Origin: Bartonella florencae
GTDB taxonomy: Bacteria; Pseudomonadota; Alphaproteobacteria; Rhizobiales; Rhizobiaceae
Assembly (NCBI RefSeq): GCF_000312525.1
Contig: NZ_HE997454.1
Coordinates: 49,913-113,912, forward strand
Length of the DNA stretch: 64,000 nt
Direction of reading: 5' to 3'
Of the stretch, positions 19,716-29,731 are shown piece by piece (the stretch's first letter is position 1; each line of letters starts with the position of its first letter). A program made the translations under genes and the position numbers. The notes under the pieces were generated by a model that did no database searches, was not told the DNA's origin, and was given only the letters and a program-made list of their open reading frames with translations.

Positions 19716-20101
19716 ATGAAAAAATCTGCACTCAAGGATTATTTGTTGCCAATATTCTCGTTTGTTCAAGTGTTGCATTTGCTGGATTTGGTGAGAAAAA
19801 ATGGAATTTTGCGCCAAATGAAACTGCTACAATTGGTATGTTCGATACAATACATCAAGGTGTTGAATATGCTTGCAAAGCATTTAAACCTAAAAAAGCT
19901 TCCTTTGCTTTATCGTACTCATCCCCTTCTGACTTAGACAGACTACAAATTGTTGCAGATGATAAAAAAATAATACATGATAGAGAACATAAGGTTTTTA
20001 CGCTCAAAAGTGTAAAATCCCTCCATATAAGTTTTCCTTCATCAGGACATTATACTTTTAAAAAAATTACTGGAATAGACTGTGATACAGGGGGTTATTA
20101 A
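19716..20101 (+). pseudogene. Frameshifted small secreted protein gene
   Basis: The ATG at 19716 is followed by six A bases. With seven, the frame would read MKKICTQGLFVANILVCSSV and run on through AFAGFGEKKWNFAPNE and MFDTIHQGVEYACK to the stop at 20101. That makes a signal peptide of about 23 residues and a mature part of about 105 residues. As written, the start frame runs into a different reading and stops at 19937. I do not recognise the family. The mature part is rich in Lys, Ser and Asp with two Cys, suggesting an exported periplasmic protein. Either decay, homopolymer slippage or a sequencing error explains the missing base. Confidence 0.6.
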
Positions 20102-20385
20102 TAATATTCCCAAAAATATTTTGGTTTTGCATAGATGTATAAAAAGACTCAAGTAAGCTTTTTTCGAAATCGGATATCGTAAATTATCAAAACTCGATTT
20201 CTGAGAAATAAAAAACTTTGTTTATGGCAAATCAAGAGAAGACGTTGTGCCAATGAAAAGCACTAAATTTCCATTTTTTTATTGTCTTATTACAAAAATT
20301 AAGCTCAAAGAAAAAAATCTTCGTTGTTCGTGTCATATTTTTTGTTTCTTAGCTTGATTTTTTATTTTAAATCGACAATATGAAT
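20102..20385. other. Intergenic stretch before the SRP RNA
   Basis: No gene recognised. TATGAA at 20379-20384 stands a few bases before the first paired base of the SRP RNA and may be its -10 box. The matching -35 box is unclear (TTGATT at 20354-20359 gives a long 19-base spacer). Confidence 0.3.
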
Positions 20386-20488
20386 TTGGGAGGTTGGTGG
20401 TGGACGAACTGCTCGCCAACTGGGTCAGGTCTGGAAAGAAGCAGCCCCAACGGGTTTTTGTACGGGTCATTGTACCAGCCTCCTCTGT
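20386..20488 (+). ncRNA. ffs: Signal recognition particle 4.5S RNA
   Basis: The conserved domain IV core GGTCAGGTCTGGAAAGAAGC lies near 20423-20442, including the GGAA-type tetraloop and the asymmetric loop that binds Ffh. The ends pair: GGAGGTTGGT at 20389-20398 with ACCAGCCTCC at 20474-20483, with one wobble pair. The size of about 100 bases fits the small bacterial SRP RNA. It lies directly upstream of dnaX, as in many alphaproteobacteria. The exact ends are estimates. Confidence 0.93.
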
Positions 20489-20653
20489 TATTGTATAAGT
20501 TATATTTTTATTGTTTTTCTGTGAAGTGTGTGCAATTTTCACAGCGGTATTGTGTATAAAGAAGTAAGAGATTTTTTGCTGTTTTTAAGAAAATTGCTCT
20601 CTTCTTTAAAAAAATAATTTGATTGAGAAAAAATCCTTTTATATTAGATTAGG

Positions 20654-22648
20654 GTGTTAATTTATTCCTTCGTGTCACCTAACTGTACGCATAAGAGCTC
20701 CAAAGTGGAATCATTGGTAGAAAATATGCCGGTAGAAACAACCTATCGTGTTCTTGCTCGCAAATATCGACCTCAAAATTTCTCTGACCTCATTGGTCAG
20801 GGGGCTATGGTGCGTACCCTCACAAATGCTTTTGAAACAGGGCGTATTGCACAAGCTTGGATGCTAACAGGAATTCGTGGAGTAGGTAAAACCACAACAG
20901 CACGTATTTTAGCACGTGCGCTCAATTATAAAACAAAAGATATTGACCAACCAACAACTGTATTGGACTCTCTTGGTGAGCATTGCACACAAATTATCGA
21001 AGGACGCCATATTGATGTTATAGAAATGGATGCCGCTTCTCATACGGGCATTGACGATATTCGTGAAATTATTGAACAAATACGTTACCGTCCTGTTTCT
21101 GCTCGCTATAAAGTTTATATTATTGATGAAGTGCATATGCTCTCAACGCAAGCATTTAATGGTCTCTTGAAAACACTTGAAGAACCACCAGCGCATGTAA
21201 AATTTATTTTTGCAACGACAGAAATTCGCAAAGTTCCTATTACAATTCTTTCACGTTGTCAGCGTTTTGATTTGCGACGTATTGAATCAAAAGTTTTAAG
21301 CACACATCTGCGCCAAATTGGGAAATGTGAAAAAGTGGAAGTGGAAGATCAAGCACTCTCCATGATTGCCCGCGCTGCAGAAGGCTCTGTACGTGATGCT
21401 TTGTCTATTTTTGATCAAGCAATTGCTCATAGCAATGGAAATGTCAGTGCCATTACAGTACGCGACATGCTAGGATTGGCTGATCAAGCACGTACCATTG
21501 ATCTCTTTGAATTCATCATGAAGGGCAAAGTTGTGGATGCCTTACGTGAATTGCGTAGCCAATATGATGCTGGGGCTGATCCTCTCACTATATTGACAGA
21601 ATTGGCTGATTTCAATCATCTGGTAACACGTTTACGTTTTACTCCAGAGATAGCCGAAGACCTTTCACTTACTGAAGATGAACGTTTAAGAAGCTTAGAT
21701 TTTTCACAAAAACTTTCCATCCCTGTTTTATCCCGAAGTTGGCAAATGTTACTCAAAGGCTTACAGGAAGTAAGTCAGACAGCACATCCACTACAAGCTG
21801 CAGAAATGTTACTCATTCGTCTTGCACACACTGCTGAGCTCCCCACTCTCGATGAAGCTTTGAAAAAGCTTACCCAAGAAAAAACACCTCTCACAATTGT
21901 TCCAAATTCTTCTCATCAAGAATCCACAAACGCAAATAATACAACAACAGCTGTATATGCTCATAGTTCCTCAAGCACTCCAAACACACCAGCCAACCAA
22001 TCAGATTTAAAAACATTTGGAAAACAATTTAATCACTCCTTGCAAGAAAAAGATCTAGCTAATATTCAAACCTTTGAAAGCACTCATTCCTTGCAAGTAA
22101 AAGAAGTTCTTGAAAATTCTCAGCCCGTTGAAATTTCTGAAAAACTTGCAATTTCACCACATCCCTCTACAAAAAGTGCAACAGAAATTACTGAACCGCA
22201 AACCACCGTTATCAATTCCTTACACGATATTGTTAAATTAGCTGAACAGCATAATAATATCCATTTTAAGATACTTGTTAGAGAATTTGTTCATCCTGTT
22301 TCTTTTAAAGCTGGGCATATTACCTTAAGACTTTCTGAAAATGCTCCACATTCTCTTGCTCGTGATATAGAAAAAATGCTCCTTCAATGGACTAAAAAAC
22401 GCTGGGCTATCACCTTTGTTAATGAAGGTGGAGGGCCAACCCTACAGGAAGAAAGTATAGCTATCCAAAAAACACTTTTTTCCAATGCAGAAACAGATCC
22501 CGATATCGCGAAAATACTCAATCATTTCCCAGAAGCAAAAATTGTCGACATTCGCTTGAATAAACAAGAAAACGACCTTGATTTGCTACCCAATAGTTTT
22601 GAAAGTACTGAGACTTTTAAAAATGAAAGTGAAACCCATAATGAATAA
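20654..22648 (+). CDS. dnaX: DNA polymerase III subunit gamma/tau
   Basis: Clamp-loader ATPase of the replicative polymerase. The core begins YRVLARKYRPQNFSDLIGQ, followed by Walker A GIRGVGKTTTAR and the YIIDEVHMLS Walker B, with sensor SRC (ILSRCQRF). The four-cysteine zinc module of E. coli DnaX is not complete; one Cys in EHCTQIIEGRH remains. A variable Ser/Thr/Gln-rich linker near residues 410-520 precedes the C-terminal tau region. The frame opens at a GTG (20654); the ATG at 20726 (MPVETTYRV) is a likely alternative start. Followed by ybaB and recR in one operon. Confidence 0.95.
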   Translation: MLIYSFVSPNCTHKSSKVESLVENMPVETTYRVLARKYRPQNFSDLIGQGAMVRTLTNAFETGRIAQAWMLTGIRGVGKTTTARILARALNYKTKDIDQPTTVLDSLGEHCTQIIEGRHIDVIEMDAASHTGIDDIREIIEQIRYRPVSARYKVYIIDEVHMLSTQAFNGLLKTLEEPPAHVKFIFATTEIRKVPITILSRCQRFDLRRIESKVLSTHLRQIGKCEKVEVEDQALSMIARAAEGSVRDALSIFDQAIAHSNGNVSAITVRDMLGLADQARTIDLFEFIMKGKVVDALRELRSQYDAGADPLTILTELADFNHLVTRLRFTPEIAEDLSLTEDERLRSLDFSQKLSIPVLSRSWQMLLKGLQEVSQTAHPLQAAEMLLIRLAHTAELPTLDEALKKLTQEKTPLTIVPNSSHQESTNANNTTTAVYAHSSSSTPNTPANQSDLKTFGKQFNHSLQEKDLANIQTFESTHSLQVKEVLENSQPVEISEKLAISPHPSTKSATEITEPQTTVINSLHDIVKLAEQHNNIHFKILVREFVHPVSFKAGHITLRLSENAPHSLARDIEKMLLQWTKKRWAITFVNEGGGPTLQEESIAIQKTLFSNAETDPDIAKILNHFPEAKIVDIRLNKQENDLDLLPNSFESTETFKNESETHNE

Positions 22649-22662
22649 GGATATCTATTTCT

Positions 22663-22986
22663 ATGCGTGATATGATGAATATGATGAAAAAAGCCAAAGA
22701 AATGCAAGAAAAAATCCAGAAAGTTCAAGAAGAAATAGCAAAGCTTCAAGTGATTGGCACGGCAGGTGCCGGTCTTGTCAATGTTACCTTAAACGGCAAA
22801 AATATTATAACAAAGCTTCACATTGATCCTTCATTACTTATACCTAAGGAAGTTGAAATCCTTGAAGATCTTATTGTGGCAGCTTATAATGACGCTAGAG
22901 CAAAAATTGAAATAGCCATAGAAGAAAAAACAAAAAATATAACAGCAGGATTGCCACTTCCATCAGGTTTAAAATTGCCATTCTAA
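22663..22986 (+). CDS. YbaB/EbfC family nucleoid-associated protein
   Basis: Small DNA-binding protein that forms tweezer-like dimers. The N-terminus MRDMMNMMKKAKEMQEKIQK is the usual Met-rich amphipathic helix, and the C-terminal half ends in LPLPSGLKLPF. The length of 107 residues is standard. It lies 14 bases after dnaX and 36 before recR, the conserved dnaX-ybaB-recR arrangement, which links it to replication and recombinational repair. Confidence 0.93.
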   Translation: MRDMMNMMKKAKEMQEKIQKVQEEIAKLQVIGTAGAGLVNVTLNGKNIITKLHIDPSLLIPKEVEILEDLIVAAYNDARAKIEIAIEEKTKNITAGLPLPSGLKLPF

Positions 22987-23022
22987 TAAAGCAGGTTTTC
23001 TTTAATCTCATGAGACAAGAAT

Positions 23023-23628
23023 ATGTCTAAATACATTGCTGGACCTGAAATTGAGCGTCTCATTCAGCTTTTGGCACGGTTGCCGGGTCTTGGGCCACGT
23101 TCTGCTCGTCGTGTTGCACTTCACCTTATTAAAAAAAAGGAAACATTGCTGGAACCTTTAGGAGTGGCAATACAAGTGGCTGTAGATAAAGTTTGCATTT
23201 GTTCTGTTTGTGGAAATGTCGATACTGTTGATCCTTGTTCGATTTGTACTGATCCACGCCGCGATGATACAACAATTATTGTTGTCGAGGATATTGCTGA
23301 TCTGTGGGCGCTTGAGCGTGCAAAAACTTTGGCCGCACGTTATCATGTATTGGGTGGACGACTCTCTCCCTTAGATGGAATAGGTCCTGACGAACTCAAT
23401 ATTGCCTCCTTAATACAGCGCATTGCACAAAACCAAATCACAGAAATTATTCTCGCTGTCAATGCTACTGTTGAGGGACAAACAACAGCACACTACATCA
23501 CCGACCAACTTTCTAATTTTTCCGTTAAAATTACTCGGCTTGCTCATGGAGTTCCCGTAGGTGGTGAACTTGATTATCTTGATGATGGAACTTTAGCAGC
23601 GGCCTTACAAGCAAGAACAAATCTTTAA
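23023..23628 (+). CDS. recR: Recombination mediator protein RecR
   Basis: Acts with RecO (and RecF) to load RecA on gapped DNA. It shows a helix-hairpin-helix near [11 protein letters not shown] (residues 20-30), a zinc finger with Cys60, Cys63, Cys72 and Cys75, and a Toprim domain from about residue 85 with VVVED-type acidic residues. The 201 residues match the family. It closes the dnaX-ybaB-recR operon. Confidence 0.96.
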   Translation: MSKYIAGPEIERLIQLLARLPGLGPRSARRVALHLIKKKETLLEPLGVAIQVAVDKVCICSVCGNVDTVDPCSICTDPRRDDTTIIVVEDIADLWALERAKTLAARYHVLGGRLSPLDGIGPDELNIASLIQRIAQNQITEIILAVNATVEGQTTAHYITDQLSNFSVKITRLAHGVPVGGELDYLDDGTLAAALQARTNL

Positions 23629-23666
23629 GACTTTCTTTTAACTCTTTCTTATGGGGAAATACTAAA

Positions 23667-24695
23667 ATGATCAAAAAAAATCTGTCACTTTTAAACGACT
23701 TTTGTCCTGGTATTTTAGTATGTTTACTCATATCAGCCTTAGCTTACGGTTTAGAAGTCGTAGAGAAACAGCTCTTCTCAGAAGCATGGCTCGAAAGTCT
23801 TGTTTTAGCAATTCTCTTAGGATCAATCACCCGTAGTTGTTTTCCTTTACCAACATATTTTCAAAAAGGGATAACTTTTTGTGCAAAAACACTTCTTGAA
23901 ATTGCTATTGTTCTTCTAGGAGCAAGCATTAGTATTCACGCTGTTCTTGCAACCGGCTGGAGTTTGCTTGCTAGCGTCATATTCGTTATATTCATAACTA
24001 TTCTTATGAGTTTTTTTATCGGTAGACTTTTTGGGCTTTCTTCTCATTTAGCAATGTTGGTGGCTTGTGGAAATGCTATTTGTGGCAATTCAGCTATCGT
24101 TGCCGTTGCACCTGTCATTAAAGCAAAACATGATGAAGTAGCTGCATCAATTGCTTTTACTGCTCTTTTGGGTATTCTTATTATTTTATTTCTTCCCTTT
24201 TTACATCCACTTCTCGGTTTGTCATTTAGTCAATATGGGATACTTGCTGGTATGGTTGTCTATGCTGTACCACAAGTTTTAGCTGCAACAGCATCCATAT
24301 CCTTCGTAAGTGTCCAAATTGCAACAGTTGTTAAATTGGTGCGGGTTTTGTTGTTAGGTCCTCTTATTTTTGCTCTTTCAATCATCTACCATCGCTCATC
24401 GCAAACACGCTTGCGTTGGCACACTCTTGTACCATGGTTTATCATTGGTTTTGTTATGATGATGCTTGTTCGCTCAAGTGGACTTATTTCTGAAGCAGCT
24501 ATTAACCCCATTAAATTAACTGCTCAAGTATTAACGATCATTTCAATGGCAGCATTAGGATTAGGCGTTGATATCCGTTCATTAAAAAAAGCGGGATGGC
24601 GTGTTATTTTGGCTTCAACTTGTTCCATCATTATTCTCGGTATTTGTAGCCTTATTATGATACAATTAATTAATTTAAACCAAATAACATTTTAA
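23667..24695 (+). CDS. YeiH-type putative sulfate exporter family membrane protein
   Basis: Integral inner-membrane protein with about ten predicted helices and 342 residues. The CGNAICGNSAIVAVAPVIK segment near residues 131-150 is the signature of the YeiH/UPF0324 family. Substrates of the family are uncertain; sulfate or related anion export has been suggested. It begins 38 bases after recR and may be read through from it. An 11-base-pair palindromic element lies about 100 bases after its stop. Confidence 0.85.
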   Translation: MIKKNLSLLNDFCPGILVCLLISALAYGLEVVEKQLFSEAWLESLVLAILLGSITRSCFPLPTYFQKGITFCAKTLLEIAIVLLGASISIHAVLATGWSLLASVIFVIFITILMSFFIGRLFGLSSHLAMLVACGNAICGNSAIVAVAPVIKAKHDEVAASIAFTALLGILIILFLPFLHPLLGLSFSQYGILAGMVVYAVPQVLAATASISFVSVQIATVVKLVRVLLLGPLIFALSIIYHRSSQTRLRWHTLVPWFIIGFVMMMLVRSSGLISEAAINPIKLTAQVLTIISMAALGLGVDIRSLKKAGWRVILASTCSIIILGICSLIMIQLINLNQITF

Positions 24696-25354
24696 AAGAA
24701 TCGCTAAAGTTATTTTTTCCCTTTTCAGTGAAATTTACCGAATAACTCCAAAGGGGTTTGTGAATATTGCAATATTTTTCTGCTCAATAATGACAAAATT
24801 TTAAGAAGTTTCTTGAAATTTTGTCAAAAGATCGTATCCATTTCTCCTTTAATATCGTAACAAGCTTATAAACTCCTTTAAACAACTTCTTTCTTCGTAA
24901 ACTATTGCTTGTAGCGGTGTGCCGTGATACCGGAAAGGTAATTTCTCAAAAGTAAGTCCCTTTTTATTTTCTCCCATAAAAATAAAGTTTTTACAAAAAG
25001 TATGAAACATGCTCTTATTAGCAAAATAACAAATGTAATATTATGACTTAGCTACTTTCAAATGCATGTTGCTTATTCTGTTGATGCAACGAAATATCGT
25101 CAAGATTCAATCAACCCCCATGAAACCTAATAAAAAAAGATATTGCATTTTGCAAAAAAGCTCATTCTGTCTTAATGATTGATCTTCTGTATAGAGATAA
25201 AAACATCGTGAAATTTGACTTTCTATAGTAAAATATTGATATCTTTTAGTTTTGCAAATTTTCTAAAATATTGTAAAAATTACTAAACAAATGGAAAAAA
25301 TTAAAAAATACAGTAGATCTTTTATTTCTCACATCATTCAATTAAAATATTCTT
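24696..25354. other. 659-base stretch without a gene, holding a long palindrome
   Basis: Apart from the palindrome at 24791-24826, only AT-rich sequence with frequent stops is seen. The last 150 bases should contain the tsaB promoter; no strong sigma-70 pair stands out. Confidence 0.35.
24791..24826. repeat. 36-base near-perfect palindrome
   Basis: TGACAAAATTT at 24791-24801 is exactly complementary to AAATTTTGTCA at 24816-24826. Inside it, AAGAA (24803-24807) pairs with TTCTT (24810-24814), leaving only a T/G position and a two-base centre unpaired. There is no T-run after it on either strand, so a classic terminator is not obvious. It could be a two-fold protein-binding site or the relic of a small repeat. 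Confidence 0.6.
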
Positions 25355-26059
25355 ATGCTTATTCTTGCTATAGATACTGCTTCAATTTATTGTGCTGTTG
25401 CACTCATTCGCCATAAATCTGTTATTGCGCGTATTAATGAGCGCATGCACAAAGGACATGCTGAAAAACTTATTGGATACATCGCACAGGTAATGAACCA
25501 AGCCAATATCATCCTTAATCAAGTTGATCGTATTGCTGTTAATATTGGACCTGGATCGTTCACTGGTGTGCGTGTGGGAGTCTCAACAGCACGCGCTTTG
25601 GCATTAGCGCTCGAAATACCAGCTGTTGGGGTGAGCGCTCTTGAAGCGTTAGCATCACAGACAACAATTAATAAAAATACTGCATCAGCAATCACCGTTG
25701 TCATTGAAGCAGGAAAAGGCATGTTCTACCATCAAAACTTTAATACAAATCTGACTCCTTTAGGAGCACCAGGATTAAAAACAATTGAAGATATCATCGA
25801 AGATTTACCGCAACAAACAAAATTGATTGGTCCTGCAGCTGATATCGTAGCGTTCTATATGGAAAATAATAAGATAAGCAAAAAAATTGTCCTAGACAAA
25901 ATTCTTTGCGAGGCGGCCGACATTGTAAGCTATGCCTATCTTGCAGCGAATAAACAACCCCAAAGCCCTCCTTGTCCACTTTATTTACGCAATGCTGATG
26001 CAAAACAACAAACTGATTTTGCTTTACCACGAAAAAAAGTATGTCCGAATTTTCATTGA
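25355..26059 (+). CDS. tsaB: tRNA threonylcarbamoyladenosine biosynthesis protein TsaB
   Basis: Partner of TsaD in making t6A37 in ANN-decoding tRNAs. The N-terminus MLILAIDTASIYCAVALI is the ASKHA first strand, and the signature NIGPGSFTGVRVGVSTARAL lies near residues 63-82. The 234 residues are normal. The last 19 bases overlap rimI, indicating coupling; tsaB-rimI is a widespread pair. Confidence 0.95.
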   Translation: MLILAIDTASIYCAVALIRHKSVIARINERMHKGHAEKLIGYIAQVMNQANIILNQVDRIAVNIGPGSFTGVRVGVSTARALALALEIPAVGVSALEALASQTTINKNTASAITVVIEAGKGMFYHQNFNTNLTPLGAPGLKTIEDIIEDLPQQTKLIGPAADIVAFYMENNKISKKIVLDKILCEAADIVSYAYLAANKQPQSPPCPLYLRNADAKQQTDFALPRKKVCPNFH

Positions 26060-26532
26060 AAAAAAATCATTTTGAAATTGCTCCGCTACAAATTGATGAT
26101 AGTGCTTCTCTTCATCAAATTCATCAGCATTGCTTTGTCCCTGCTTGGGAAAAACAAACCTTTGATAATTTCTTAATAGATCACTCTATTTTCGGATACA
26201 AATCCTCCCTCATTGGTCAACCTGAGCAAATTTTAGGCTTTTGCCTCTGCCGCCTTATTCTTGATGAAGCAGAAATTATCACAATTGCTGTTCTTCCTCA
26301 TTATCGTCAACAAGGAATTGGTACCTTACTTATCGATCAGACAATTCACTATCTTCACGATAAGCACGCTATAAAATTATTCTTGGAAGTAGAATCTACA
26401 AATCTTTCTGCTTTAAACCTTTATCAACGCTTTGAATTTCAAAAAATTTCTGAACGTCTGGCCTACTACCCGTCAAAAAATGGTCGCGGTGATGCAATTA
26501 TCATGCAAAAAACTTTTAAGCAAATAGATTGA
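26041..26532 (+). CDS. rimI: Ribosomal protein S18-alanine N-acetyltransferase-like protein
   Basis: GNAT-family N-acetyltransferase of 163 residues. The acetyl-CoA loop is in ITIAVLPHYRQQGIGTLLI (about residues 80-98), and the later LEVESTNLSALNLYQRFEF region is typical of RimI. The expected role is N-alpha acetylation of S18, although other targets are possible in alphaproteobacteria. It starts inside tsaB and is followed 31 bases later by miaB. Confidence 0.88.
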   Translation: MSEFSLKKNHFEIAPLQIDDSASLHQIHQHCFVPAWEKQTFDNFLIDHSIFGYKSSLIGQPEQILGFCLCRLILDEAEIITIAVLPHYRQQGIGTLLIDQTIHYLHDKHAIKLFLEVESTNLSALNLYQRFEFQKISERLAYYPSKNGRGDAIIMQKTFKQID

Positions 26533-26563
26533 GATTTATGTAAAAAACATTTAGACATAGGCT

Positions 26564-27940
26564 ATGAATAAAGTAAATCCTAAAAATACATCTCCTGTTG
26601 TTCCTAAAAAGGTTTTTATCAAAACCTATGGGTGTCAAATGAATGTTTATGACAGCCAACGAATGACTGATAGCCTCAGTGCACAAGGTTATGTTACGAC
26701 ACAAACGCCAAACGAGGCAGATCTTATTCTTGTTAATACCTGTCATATTCGTGAAAAAGCAGCAGAGAAACTTTATTCTGATCTTGGTCGCTTGCGGGTG
26801 ATGCGTCAAGAAAGAGCTCCCGATAAACCCTTGACAGTTGGTGTGACTGGTTGTGTTGCACAAGCTGAGGGAAGTGAAATCTTACGCCGTGCTCCAATAG
26901 TGGATCTTGTCATTGGTCCGCAAATGTATCACCGCTTACCAGACTTGTTAGAAAAAGCTAAACAAGGAAAAAAAATTATCGAAACAGACTATGCTGTTGA
27001 AGATAAATTTGCTCATTTAGCACCTCATAATAAACGTGCTGTAAGAAAGCGGGGTGTAAGTGCATTTTTAACAGTACAAGAAGGCTGCGATAAATTTTGT
27101 ACTTTTTGTGTTGTTCCTTACACACGCGGTGCTGAAATATCGCGACCTGTCGAGCAAATTACTGAAGAAGCCCGTCAACTTATTGAAGCGGGAGTCAAAG
27201 AAATTACGCTGCTTGGACAAAATGTAAATGGTTGGCATGGGCAAAGTGCAGATGGTAAAACTTGGCGTCTTGGTGATCTTCTCTATCACCTTGCCAAACT
27301 GGATGGTTTAAAGCGTCTGCGTTACACAACAAGTCATCCGCGAGATATGGATGAAAGCCTTATTGCCGCCCATAGGGATCTGGACATATTGATGCCTTAT
27401 CTCCATTTGCCTGTCCAATCTGGTTCGGATCGTATTTTAAAAGCAATGAATCGCCAACATAAAAGTATTCATTATCTTCAGCTTATCGAAAAAATTCGCA
27501 ACGCACGACCCGATATTGCTTTTTCAGGCGATTTTATTGTAGGATTTCCAGGAGAAACAGACGAAGACTTTGAAGAAACCATTAAACTTATTAAACAAGT
27601 GCAATACAGCTCTGCCTATTCTTTTAAATATTCTCCCCGTCCAGGAACAGTGGGGGCTACAATGAAAAATCATGTTGATGAAACTGTAAAAGATGCTAGG
27701 CTTCAACATTTACAAGTACTTCTCCTTGAACAACAAAATACTTTTTTGCGTTCTAAAATCGGTCAAACAACCGATGTTCTTATTGAAAAAGCTGGGCGTC
27801 ACTCAGGACAAATGGTAGGACGCTCGCCTTGGCTTTTACCTGTTGTCGTGGATACAGATGCTTCTACAGGCTGTGTGGTAACAACGCATATTAAAAATGC
27901 AAGCTCAAACAGTTTTGTTGGTGAAATAGCAAATGTATAA
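26564..27940 (+). CDS. miaB: tRNA-2-methylthio-N6-dimethylallyladenosine synthase MiaB
   Basis: Radical SAM methylthiotransferase that modifies A37 of tRNAs reading UNN codons. The N-terminal domain holds three cluster cysteines, Cys24, Cys60 and Cys97; the radical SAM motif CxxxCxxC is at Cys175, Cys179 and Cys182; a TRAM domain lies near the C-terminus. The 458 residues are full length. It lies in the tsaB-rimI-miaB-phoH-ybeY order common in this group. Confidence 0.97.
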   Translation: MNKVNPKNTSPVVPKKVFIKTYGCQMNVYDSQRMTDSLSAQGYVTTQTPNEADLILVNTCHIREKAAEKLYSDLGRLRVMRQERAPDKPLTVGVTGCVAQAEGSEILRRAPIVDLVIGPQMYHRLPDLLEKAKQGKKIIETDYAVEDKFAHLAPHNKRAVRKRGVSAFLTVQEGCDKFCTFCVVPYTRGAEISRPVEQITEEARQLIEAGVKEITLLGQNVNGWHGQSADGKTWRLGDLLYHLAKLDGLKRLRYTTSHPRDMDESLIAAHRDLDILMPYLHLPVQSGSDRILKAMNRQHKSIHYLQLIEKIRNARPDIAFSGDFIVGFPGETDEDFEETIKLIKQVQYSSAYSFKYSPRPGTVGATMKNHVDETVKDARLQHLQVLLLEQQNTFLRSKIGQTTDVLIEKAGRHSGQMVGRSPWLLPVVVDTDASTGCVVTTHIKNASSNSFVGEIANV

Positions 27941-28051
27941 ATATGTCTCAACTCCCTTATTTGCCGCAAAGATTTGAGGAACCTCTTTTATTTTCGAAGA
28001 AAATGATTACATCTAGAATTTGTTAAAGAAATTGTATAAATTCACGCGTAG

Positions 28052-29152
28052 ATGGAGAATAGGCTGAAAGATTCAATCGAAAAAGTAAATGCTTGCCCTG
28101 AAAATACTCGTATGTTGCGAAAAGCAAGGGTATCAGATGCTCATCAAGTTGTTCTCATTTTTGAAAACAATAAATATGCCAAAACGGTTTTTGGTAAACT
28201 TGATGAAAATCTTATCTACATTGAACAAAAACTCAAACTTAACATTCATCCGCGCGGAAATGAGGTCTTAATCCGTGGAAATATTACTGCTGTAAAACAG
28301 GCACAATATGTATTGCAACAACTTTATGAACGCGCCAAAACGCACCAAGAGCTCACTTTATCAGATACAGAAGGAGCGATTGCCATGGCAAATTTGCTAC
28401 AAGAACAGCAAGAAGCCCTCACAACAATACAATCTGCAAAAAAACGTATCCCCGCACGTTTAAATACCCATAAAAAAACAATCCATGCTAGGACACCAAC
28501 ACAAGATGCGTATATACGTGCAATGGAGCATAGTGAACTTGTTTTTTGTGTAGGTCCTGCAGGAACAGGTAAGACATATCTTGCCGTTGCTCATGCTGCT
28601 ATGCTTCTAGAGCGTGGAATTATTGAACGCATTATCCTCTCACGTCCCGCCGTTGAAGCTGGAGAGCATCTTGGCTTTCTTCCAGGTGATCTGAAGGAAA
28701 AAGTCGATCCCTATTTACGTCCTCTTTATGACGCCCTTTATGATATGATCCCTGCCGAAAAAGTAGAGCGCATTTTAGCTTCTGGTGTCATAGAAATTGC
28801 TCCTCTTGCTTTTATGCGCGGGCGAACACTTACCCATGCAGCTGTCATTCTTGATGAAGCACAAAATACCACGCCTATGCAAATGAAAATGTTCCTCACC
28901 CGTCTTGGAGAAGGAGCACGTATGATCATCACTGGTGATGTAAGCCAAATTGATTTACCGAGCGGACAAAAATCAGGTTTAAGCGAAGCAATACGCATTC
29001 TCTCAAACATAGAAAATATTGCAATTATTCGTTTTAATGAAAAAGATGTTGTACGCCATCCTCTTGTTGCTGCTATCGTTCGTGCTTATGATGATGATTC
29101 TGCTACACAAATTAAAAAAATGCCATCTTCAAGCACTTCGTCAAAAAAGTGA
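28052..29152 (+). CDS. PhoH-like ATPase
   Basis: P-loop ATPase of the PhoH family, 366 residues. An N-terminal KH-like region (about 35-105) is followed by the Walker A GPAGTGKT at about 168-175 and Walker B AVILDEAQNTTP near 265. Its steady pairing with ybeY, miaB and corC suggests a role in RNA or ribosome metabolism rather than phosphate. The start used is the ATG at 28052, which has no strong ribosome-binding site. Confidence 0.92.
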   Translation: MENRLKDSIEKVNACPENTRMLRKARVSDAHQVVLIFENNKYAKTVFGKLDENLIYIEQKLKLNIHPRGNEVLIRGNITAVKQAQYVLQQLYERAKTHQELTLSDTEGAIAMANLLQEQQEALTTIQSAKKRIPARLNTHKKTIHARTPTQDAYIRAMEHSELVFCVGPAGTGKTYLAVAHAAMLLERGIIERIILSRPAVEAGEHLGFLPGDLKEKVDPYLRPLYDALYDMIPAEKVERILASGVIEIAPLAFMRGRTLTHAAVILDEAQNTTPMQMKMFLTRLGEGARMIITGDVSQIDLPSGQKSGLSEAIRILSNIENIAIIRFNEKDVVRHPLVAAIVRAYDDDSATQIKKMPSSSTSSKK

Positions 29153-29164
29153 GCTCAATTTATC

Positions 29165-29638
29165 ATGATTACTATTGATATAACTATTGAGAGCTCTGGA
29201 TGGGATGATAAACAAGTGCTCTATAATATCACTGAGAAAGCATTGACAACAATAATGCATTATCTTTCATTAGAAGGTGTTGTAAGTGAAATCAGCATGC
29301 TTTTTACCGATGACCAACATATGGCACAGATCAATGCGCAATGGCGTGGTAAAAACAAACCCACTAATGTATTGTCCTTTCCCGCTTTTCCAATTAAAGT
29401 TGGGCAGATTCCAGGCCCCATGCTTGGTGATATCATTGTTGCCCGAGAAACTATTTTACTTGAAGCAAAGAGAGAGGGAAAATTATTTCAGGATCATTTG
29501 ACACATATGATTGTTCATGGTGTTCTTCATCTTCTTGGATATGAGCATGAAACCGATGATGAAGCTTACCAAATGGAGAAACTTGAAAAAGAAATTCTTC
29601 AAAAACTTTCCATAAAAAATCCCTATAATGAATTTTAA
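29165..29638 (+). CDS. ybeY: Endoribonuclease YbeY
   Basis: Zinc-dependent RNase for 16S rRNA 3'-end maturation and ribosome quality control. The zinc triad motif [16 protein letters not shown] (three His at about 118-128) is exact for the family, and a conserved Arg lies in the [15 protein letters not shown] segment. The 157 residues are full length. It starts 12 bases after the PhoH gene. Confidence 0.95.
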   Translation: MITIDITIESSGWDDKQVLYNITEKALTTIMHYLSLEGVVSEISMLFTDDQHMAQINAQWRGKNKPTNVLSFPAFPIKVGQIPGPMLGDIIVARETILLEAKREGKLFQDHLTHMIVHGVLHLLGYEHETDDEAYQMEKLEKEILQKLSIKNPYNEF

Positions 29639-29731
29639 AATGATAAAAACTACCTTTTTAAATTAATATCACCATCATATAATTTAAAATCTCTTATGCC
29701 TCTAAAAAGAAAGTTTTAAGATCTCAAAATC

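Noticed and set aside
21840-21900. Programmed frameshift site in dnaX giving a short gamma form
   Set aside because: A-rich runs exist near 21858 and 21879, but I could not identify the classic slippery heptamer with a following hairpin, so no claim is made.
24880-24960. A tRNA-like or small RNA gene in the gap before tsaB
   Set aside because: A locally GC-richer segment was examined, but no cloverleaf or T-loop consensus is present.
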